Assembly: GCA_036518215.1 (NCBI GenBank)
Contig: DATDNP010000009.1
Coordinates: 1-19,098 of the forward strand
DNA from: CF-39 sp036518215
GTDB lineage: Bacteria > Chloroflexota > Limnocylindria > P2-11E
DNA length: 19,098 bases
Reading direction: 5' to 3'
A model generated the notes under the pieces. It was not told where the DNA came from and searched no databases. It saw only the letters and a program-made list of their open reading frames with translations. Positions 14,933-19,098 of this stretch are shown one piece after another. Position numbers and translations under genes: made by a program. Within the stretch, counting starts at the first letter, position 1. Each line of letters opens with the position of its first letter.

Positions 14933-16039
14933 TGGCGTTCGACACCGAGAGGCTCGCCTCGCTTCGCGAGCGCATCGACCGCATGTCGGTGTTCCTTTGA
15001 CCTCCCTTCGCTCCGCTCTGAAGTCGATCGACTAGACGCCGAATCCGCGCGCCCGGACCTCTGGGAGGACCGCCAGCGCGCGCAGCAGCTGCTGAAGCGC
15101 CTCGGCAACCTGCGCACGCGCGTAGAGCGCTGGGAGGCCTTCGCGAAGCGCGCCGACGAGCTCGCCGAGCTCTCGACGCTCGCGGACGATCCCGCGATCG
15201 CCGCCGACCTCGATCGCGATCTCGCCTCTCTCGACGACGACGTCGCGAAGGCGACGCTCGAGGCGCAGCTCTCGGGACCCTACGACGAGCGCGACGCCGT
15301 CCTCGCGATCAGCGCGGGCGTCGGCGGCACGGATGCGGCTGACTGGGCGCAGATGCTCGTGCGGATGTACCTCCGCTGGGCCGAGCGACATGGGTACCGA
15401 GCCGAGATCGTCGAGACGACGCCGGGCGACGAGGCGGGCATCCGCAGCGCGACGCTCACGATCGAAGGCCCCTACGCATACGGGTACCTCCGCACCGAGC
15501 GCGGCACGCACCGTCTCGTGCGCATCTCGCCGTTCGACGCGCAGAAGCGCAGGCAGACCTCGTTCGCGCTCGTCGACCCGACACCGCAGATCGAGAGCGA
15601 CACCGAGATCGACATCCGCCCGGAGGAGATCCGCGTCGACACGTACCGCTCGACGGGCGCCGGCGGCCAGAACGTGAACAAGCTGGAGACGGCCGTGCGC
15701 ATCACGCACCTTCCGAGCGGCATCGTCGTCTCCTGCCAGAACGAGCGTTCGCAGCTGCAGAACCGGGAGACGGCCATGCGCATCCTCAAGGCGCGCCTGC
15801 TCGAGGAGCGGGTCCGTGCCCAGGAGGAGGAGCAGGCACGCGAGCGGGGCGAGATGCGGTCGGCGGACTGGGGAAGCCAGATCCGGTCGTACGTCCTACA
15901 CCCGTACACCGTCGTCAAGGACCACCGCACAGGTGTCGAGGTAGGCGACCCGACGCGCGTCCTCGACGGGGACATCGATGCTTTCATTGAGGCAGCGCTG
16001 TCTCGGCCGCAGGGCGGTGGCACCGCTCCTGCTCCGTAA
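14932..16039 (+). CDS. prfB: Peptide chain release factor 2 (RF2), with +1 programmed frameshift
   Basis: RF2 terminates translation at UGA and UAA. The gene is split between two frames: GTG 14932 opens 22 codons ending CTT, followed by an in-frame TGA at 14998-15000, and the rest continues in the +1 frame from GAC at 14999 to TAA at 16037-16039. The product would be 368 residues. Downstream of the shift come LPSLRSEVDRLDAESARPDLW and a helical domain, GVGGTDAADWAQML, the stop-codon recognition tripeptide SPF (about 199-201, as in RF2 rather than the RF1 PxT), and the catalytic GGQ (244-246) in STGAGGQNVNKLETAVR. A call starting at the internal ATG 15353 would lose the N-terminal domain. The start overlaps the Cys-rich gene stop (TAGTG). 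Confidence 0.95.
14986..15001 (+). promoter_or_regulatory. prfB programmed +1 frameshift site (CTT TGA C)
   Basis: The sequence CTTTGAC (14995-15001) matches the classic RF2 slippage site, in which a slow UGA stop lets the peptidyl-tRNA on CUU slip +1 to UUU. Upstream, GGTG ends 3 nt before CTT, in the place of the stimulatory Shine-Dalgarno element of E. coli. It could pair with the CACC part of the 16S rRNA tail, but the match is shorter than in E. coli. The site makes RF2 synthesis autoregulated by RF2 activity. Confidence 0.93.
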
Positions 16040-16070
16040 TCGCGCCGCACGCGCGCACGGAGGTACGCCC

Positions 16071-16406
16071 ATGATCAGCACGAAAGATCTGCGCGACATC
16101 ATCGACGAAGCGACGAAGCGGGCGAGCGACGTCATCAGCGACGCGAAGGTGCCCGAGGTTTCGATCGGCCGCAAGAACGACAATGGCATGGCGATCTTCG
16201 GCATGGGTCTGCTCCTCGGAGCGATCTGCGGGATGGTCATCGCCTTCCTCGTCACGCCGTACAGCGGCGAGCAGGCGCGCCAGAAGCTGAACGATCAGGT
16301 CGACAAGGTGCGCAAGCAGCGCGAAGAGCTGGGCACGAACGGCGGCACGACGTACACAGCGACCCCCGGCTACGGATCGCCGACCAGCTCGTACGAGCGC
16401 AGCTAG
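16071..16406 (+). CDS. YtxH-like single-pass membrane protein
   Basis: A 111-residue protein with one hydrophobic helix (about residues 40-62, MAIFGMGLLLGAICGMVIAFL) followed by a TPYSGEQARQKL segment. This is the GxLLGaxxG...PxSGxExR arrangement of YtxH-like (DUF3618/YtxH) proteins, which are often stress-related and of unknown molecular function. The N-terminal 38 residues are charged and helical; the C-terminus is a Gly/Thr/Ser/Tyr-rich tail. The start is fixed by GGAGG at 16059-16063, 7 nt before the ATG; an ORF opening further upstream inside prfB is not needed. The stop TAG shares the CTAG palindrome with the stop of the convergent cca gene. Confidence 0.78.
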   Translation: MISTKDLRDIIDEATKRASDVISDAKVPEVSIGRKNDNGMAIFGMGLLLGAICGMVIAFLVTPYSGEQARQKLNDQVDKVRKQREELGTNGGTTYTATPGYGSPTSSYERS

Positions 16407-17758
16407 GCGCCCTTCTCGAACTCCTCGCGCGCGAGACGCAGCAGCGTCTCGCGGTCGTTCAGGGCCGGATCGTCGAGCACGCGCTCGAACAGCGCATTGA
16501 TGATCCGGCCCACCTCGGGGCCGGATGGGATCCCGAGCTCGGTCATGACGTCGTTCCCGTTCACCTTGAGATCGCGCGCCGAGAACGCGTTCGCCGCGTC
16601 GATCTCCTCCTGAACGCGTCGCCACAGCGCGTCGAGCGCGTACATGCGCGGTGAGCGCGCGCCGCTCCCGATGTTGTCCGCCCGCCGGAGCGCGAAGAGC
16701 GCCGGGATGTTCTCGATGCCGACCTTCAGCATGAAGCGGCGCACGGCCGAACCGGTCCATTCCGTCTGGTACCAGAACATGTGGTGCCGGATGAGATGCG
16801 TGACCTCGTTCACGGTCTCCTTGTCGAACTTCCACCGCTTGAGGATCGCGCGCGCCTTCGCCTCGCCGACGAACTCGTGCTGATGGAAGTGGCCGTCCGC
16901 GAACGTGTCCGGCTTCCCGACGTCGTGCAGGAGACCGGCGAGCCGTAGCGGCACGTCGCCCGCCGGCGTCGCGTCGAGCGTCGCGAGGAGATGGTCGAAC
17001 ACGTTCTGCGCCGCAGCCTTCTCCTGCGGGGTGCCCTTGCAGTCCTCGAGCTCGGGGCAGATGACCGCGAGCACGCCGAGGTCGGACAGCATGCGGAAGG
17101 CGACGGACGGCGCCGGAGCCCCGAGCATCTTCACGATCTCCTGCTGGACGCGCTCACCGGAGAGCGACGCCGTGAGCTCGGCGTTGCGCCGGATCGCGTC
17201 CGCGGTCGGCGGGTCGATGCGGAGGTCGAGGAGCGTCGCGAACCGCACCGCTCGCAGCATGCGCAGCGCGTCCTCCCTGAACCGCTCATCGGGATCCCCG
17301 ACGGCGCGCAGGACGCGCGCAGCGAGGTCGCGCCGGCCGCCGAAGGGATCGACGAGCTCGCCGGGGGTCCCGCCGCGCGCCGGTCGCCAGGCCATCGCGT
17401 TCATCGTGAAGTCGCGCCGAGCGAGATCCTCTTCGAGCGACGCGGTGAAGGCGACGCTGTCTGGACGGCGGTGGTCGGTGTACTCGGCCTCCGTTCGATA
17501 CGTCGTGACCTCGACCTCGTGGTCGCCGGAGCGCACGACGACGGTGCCGAAGCGGTTGTTGTACAGCGACCGCTTGAAGACCGTCTGGATCTGCTCCGGC
17601 GTCGCGTCGGTCGTGACGTCCCAGTCGTGCGGGTCCACCCCGCGGAGCGCGTCGCGCACGCTGCCGCCCACCACATACGCATCGTGACCCGCGTCGAGGA
17701 GACGGTCGACGACCTTCTCGACGTCGGGCGGGACCGTGAGCTGCAGGTCGTTCGACAT
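16403..17758 (-). CDS. cca: CCA-adding tRNA nucleotidyltransferase with HD domain
   Basis: A 451-residue class II tRNA nucleotidyltransferase, which builds or repairs the 3' CCA end of tRNAs. It shows VVGGSVRDALRG (GGxVRD, residues 31-36), the catalytic DWD at 45-47, RFGTVVV, the ARRDFTMNAMAW motif, LVDPFGGRRDLAARVLRAVGDPDERFREDALRMLRAVRF (nucleotide-selecting region), and a C-terminal HD domain (LLHDVGKP with H278/D279, HFHQHEFVG, LIRHHMFWY). The enzyme may do full CCA addition or only one step; sequence alone does not decide. The ATG at 17758 is 5 nt after the upstream membrane gene stop, indicating co-transcription. A longer upstream frame exists but lies inside the neighbouring gene. Confidence 0.93.
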   Translation of the reverse strand: MSNDLQLTVPPDVEKVVDRLLDAGHDAYVVGGSVRDALRGVDPHDWDVTTDATPEQIQTVFKRSLYNNRFGTVVVRSGDHEVEVTTYRTEAEYTDHRRPDSVAFTASLEEDLARRDFTMNAMAWRPARGGTPGELVDPFGGRRDLAARVLRAVGDPDERFREDALRMLRAVRFATLLDLRIDPPTADAIRRNAELTASLSGERVQQEIVKMLGAPAPSVAFRMLSDLGVLAVICPELEDCKGTPQEKAAAQNVFDHLLATLDATPAGDVPLRLAGLLHDVGKPDTFADGHFHQHEFVGEAKARAILKRWKFDKETVNEVTHLIRHHMFWYQTEWTGSAVRRFMLKVGIENIPALFALRRADNIGSGARSPRMYALDALWRRVQEEIDAANAFSARDLKVNGNDVMTELGIPSGPEVGRIINALFERVLDDPALNDRETLLRLAREEFEKGA

Positions 17759-17763
17759 GCTCG

Positions 17764-18279
17764 TCACTTCGCGGCGAGTGTCACGAGGAGGTCCCACGAG
17801 TTCCTCACCGCCACGACGAGCAGCACCACCACGACGGCGAAGAGCAGGCCGAATGCGTTCCCGCTGTCCGAGCGCTCGAACAGCACGGCGGCGGCGGCCA
17901 GACCCAGGTATGTCACGAGCACCGCGCCGAACCTGCTGAGGATCACCCGACGCGGCAGGGCACGCCGGCGGTCGGTCATCGCTCCGCCGAAGATCGCCGG
18001 AACGATCAGGACGAGAGACGCGAACGTCGCCGCGAGCAGGGCGAGCCCCGTGATGACCGGCTCGCCCGTCGGGTACAGCATCACGAGCGAGATGACGAGC
18101 ACCGTGAAGAATGCCGAGAGCGTGACACGCGCGAGGCTCCGCACGTCCACGTGCGTCGCGACGATGCGTACGTGAAGCGAGATGCCGACGAAAAGGAGCC
18201 CCGCGAGCGTGGCAGACGCGGCGCCGGCGGTGACGAAGAAGTCGTGCCAACTGCCGAGCGTCTCCGCGTAGGAGGGCAT
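17764..18279 (-). CDS. Four-helix integral membrane protein of unknown function
   Basis: A 171-residue membrane protein with four predicted helices, at about residues 16-36, 52-70, 74-100 and 116-165 (the last region may be two helices). The N-terminus, LGSWHDFFVTAGAASATLAGLLFVGISLH, resembles a widespread uncharacterised family of small membrane proteins with a WxxFF...AxLxGLLFVxxSL start. No catalytic motif is visible and I assign no function. It lies 24 nt downstream of the DinB-like gene and 5 nt upstream of cca, on the same strand. The ATG at 18279 lacks a clear Shine-Dalgarno. Confidence 0.75.
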   Translation of the reverse strand: MPSYAETLGSWHDFFVTAGAASATLAGLLFVGISLHVRIVATHVDVRSLARVTLSAFFTVLVISLVMLYPTGEPVITGLALLAATFASLVLIVPAIFGGAMTDRRRALPRRVILSRFGAVLVTYLGLAAAAVLFERSDSGNAFGLLFAVVVVLLVVAVRNSWDLLVTLAAK

Positions 18280-18303
18280 CGCCGCGAGTCTAGGGTGCGC
18301 TGG

Positions 18304-18873
18304 TCATCGCGCGTCCGTCGTCGGGGCAGCGACGCGTCCGAGGCCGCTCCAGAGGTCGATCGGCCCGTTCGGCAGATCGCCGCCGAGGCCGTACGCGCCG
18401 AGCACGATCGAGATCTCACCGGCGTGGAAGGCGTCGTGCGTCACGAGTCGCCACAGTGCCGAGCCGCGCGAGTGCAGTTGCACCTGATCGCCGCGCACGC
18501 GGCGCGCTTCCCGGTCGAGCGTGTCCGGAGTCCACGTCGCGAGCGCGCGCTCCACGATCCGCCACGTCGACTCGAGCGCCGCGACGAGCTCGGCCGCGGA
18601 GCGCGGGTGGCTGAGATCGTCCTCCCAACCGTCGCCGACGCCGCCTACGCCATCGTGGAACGGCGTCGTCTCGACACCCGGTTCGCCGAACACGCCGCAG
18701 AGCCAGTACACCCGCGCGCCAGCCACGTGCGCGACGCTCGCCCAGATCGGCCACCCGGCGCGGATCTCAAGACCGAGCTGCTCCGCCGTAAGCGGCGCGA
18801 TGGCCTCGACGAGACGTTCGTTCGCGAGCGGCCACCCGATGAAGTACCGCGCGACGCCGCGGTCTTCGGTCAC
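18304..18873 (-). CDS. DinB-like four-helix metal-binding protein
   Basis: A 189-residue DinB/DUF664-type protein. The family has a four-helix bundle with a triad of histidines binding a divalent metal; some members are thiol-dependent S-transferases (for bacillithiol or mycothiol), many are uncharacterised. The expected ligands are H49 in SVAHVAGARVYWL and H146 plus H150 in THDAFHAGEISIVLG. GWPIWASVAH and LVTHDAFHAGEI are typical of the family. The start is a GTG at 18873 that overlaps the stop of the upstream livF-like gene as GTGA, so this protein is likely translated from the same transcript as an ABC transporter subunit, an unusual partnership. The substrate is unknown. Confidence 0.82.
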   Translation of the reverse strand: MTEDRGVARYFIGWPLANERLVEAIAPLTAEQLGLEIRAGWPIWASVAHVAGARVYWLCGVFGEPGVETTPFHDGVGGVGDGWEDDLSHPRSAAELVAALESTWRIVERALATWTPDTLDREARRVRGDQVQLHSRGSALWRLVTHDAFHAGEISIVLGAYGLGGDLPNGPIDLWSGLGRVAAPTTDAR

Positions 18874-19098
18874 ATCCCGAGGTAGGCGCGTTGGACGTCC
18901 GGTGACCCGAGGAGCTCCTTGCCGGTGCCGGTCTGCACGACGTTCCCCGTCTCGAGGACGTACCCGCGATGCGCCACTTCGAGCGCGCGCACCGCGTTCT
19001 GCTCGACGAGGAGGATCGGCGTGCCCGACGCGTTGATCTCGAGGATCGTCTTGAAGATCGTGTCGACGAGGATCGGCGCGAGACCGAGCGACGGCTCG
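18870..19098 (-). CDS. livF: Branched-chain amino acid-type ABC transporter ATPase LivF, 3' end only
   Basis: The C-terminal 75 codons of an ABC ATPase run off the right edge of the window, so there is no start codon in view. The visible part begins at the Walker B tail (EPSLGLAPILV), followed by the switch region (TPILLVEQNAVRALEVAHRGYVLETGNVV) and the ending TGTGKELLGSPDVQRAYLG. EPSLGLAP, LVEQN and the AYLG terminus are characteristic of LivF, the second ATPase of branched-chain amino acid (HAAT) importers, although related urea or amide transporters (UrtE) look similar here. The TGA overlaps the GTG of the DinB-like gene. Confidence 0.9.
   Translation of the reverse strand, partial: EPSLGLAPILVDTIFKTILEINASGTPILLVEQNAVRALEVAHRGYVLETGNVVQTGTGKELLGSPDVQRAYLGM

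Noticed and set aside
15353..16039. prfB starting at the internal ATG 15353
   Set aside because: It would remove the RF2 N-terminal domain; the +1 frameshift model recovers the full protein.
16991..18175. Plus-strand open frame (394 codons) opposite cca and the membrane gene
   Set aside because: Antisense shadow of cca, whose catalytic motifs are complete on the minus strand.
18151..18885. Plus-strand open frame (244 codons) opposite the DinB-like gene
   Set aside because: The minus-strand frame has the DinB histidine triad and a coupled start; the plus frame is Arg-rich and motif-free.
1..19098. Mobile elements, CRISPR arrays, prophage or plasmid origins
   Set aside because: No transposase, integrase or regularly spaced repeats are visible; codon and base use appear uniform across the window.

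Overview
The window is 19.1 kb of very GC-rich (by eye about two thirds or more G+C), densely packed bacterial chromosome. Many genes start with GTG, and neighbouring genes abut or overlap by 1-4 nt. The gene set (Tad pilus motor, a divergent Prs next to SecA, Lgt proteins with a GRIGDIINGE signature, a DUF5670-like mini-membrane protein, a LivF-type ABC ATPase) suggests a high-GC Terrabacteria lineage such as Chloroflexota, or less likely Actinomycetota or a relative. That placement is inference; no rRNA or other decisive marker is present.

Layout, plus strand: 1-3077 holds the end of a Tad/Flp pilus locus (tadA, 5' end outside the window, then tadB and tadC). 3089-4029 encodes a DUF192 protein, probably from a CTG start, and a ComF-type phosphoribosyltransferase. 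4042-5508 is a polytopic GT-C-like membrane protein. 5522-7419 is a coupled pair: an unrecognised protein with a nucleotidyltransferase-like N-terminus and a PHP-family phosphoesterase. 7642-11267 is prs-secA, preceded by a short divergent promoter region. 11482-13112 carries two tandem lgt genes; the second appears to start at an ATA codon overlapping the stop of the first. They are followed by a lipoprotein calcineurin-like phosphoesterase (itself a predicted Lgt substrate) and a YfcE-type phosphodiesterase. 14735-16039 is a cysteine-rich mini-protein overlapping prfB (RF2), which keeps the +1 programmed frameshift. 16071-16406 is a YtxH-like protein.

Minus strand: a small membrane protein lies at 7388-7567, convergent with the PHP gene. 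A run from the right edge reads leftwards: livF (partial), a DinB-like protein, a four-helix membrane protein and a CCA-adding tRNA nucleotidyltransferase. This run meets the plus-strand genes at 16403-16406, where a palindromic CTAG supplies TAG stops to both strands.

Functional themes are envelope biogenesis and secretion (Tad, SecA, two Lgt, a lipoprotein), translation (RF2, CCA enzyme) and nucleotide/phosphate chemistry (Prs, ComF, PHP, two calcineurin-like enzymes). I see no mobile element, CRISPR array, tRNA or rRNA. Most of the window is housekeeping. The less ordinary items are the 8-Cys mini-protein coupled to prfB, the nucleotidyltransferase-like/PHP pair, the tandem lgt genes with a non-standard start, and the CTG start of the DUF192 gene.
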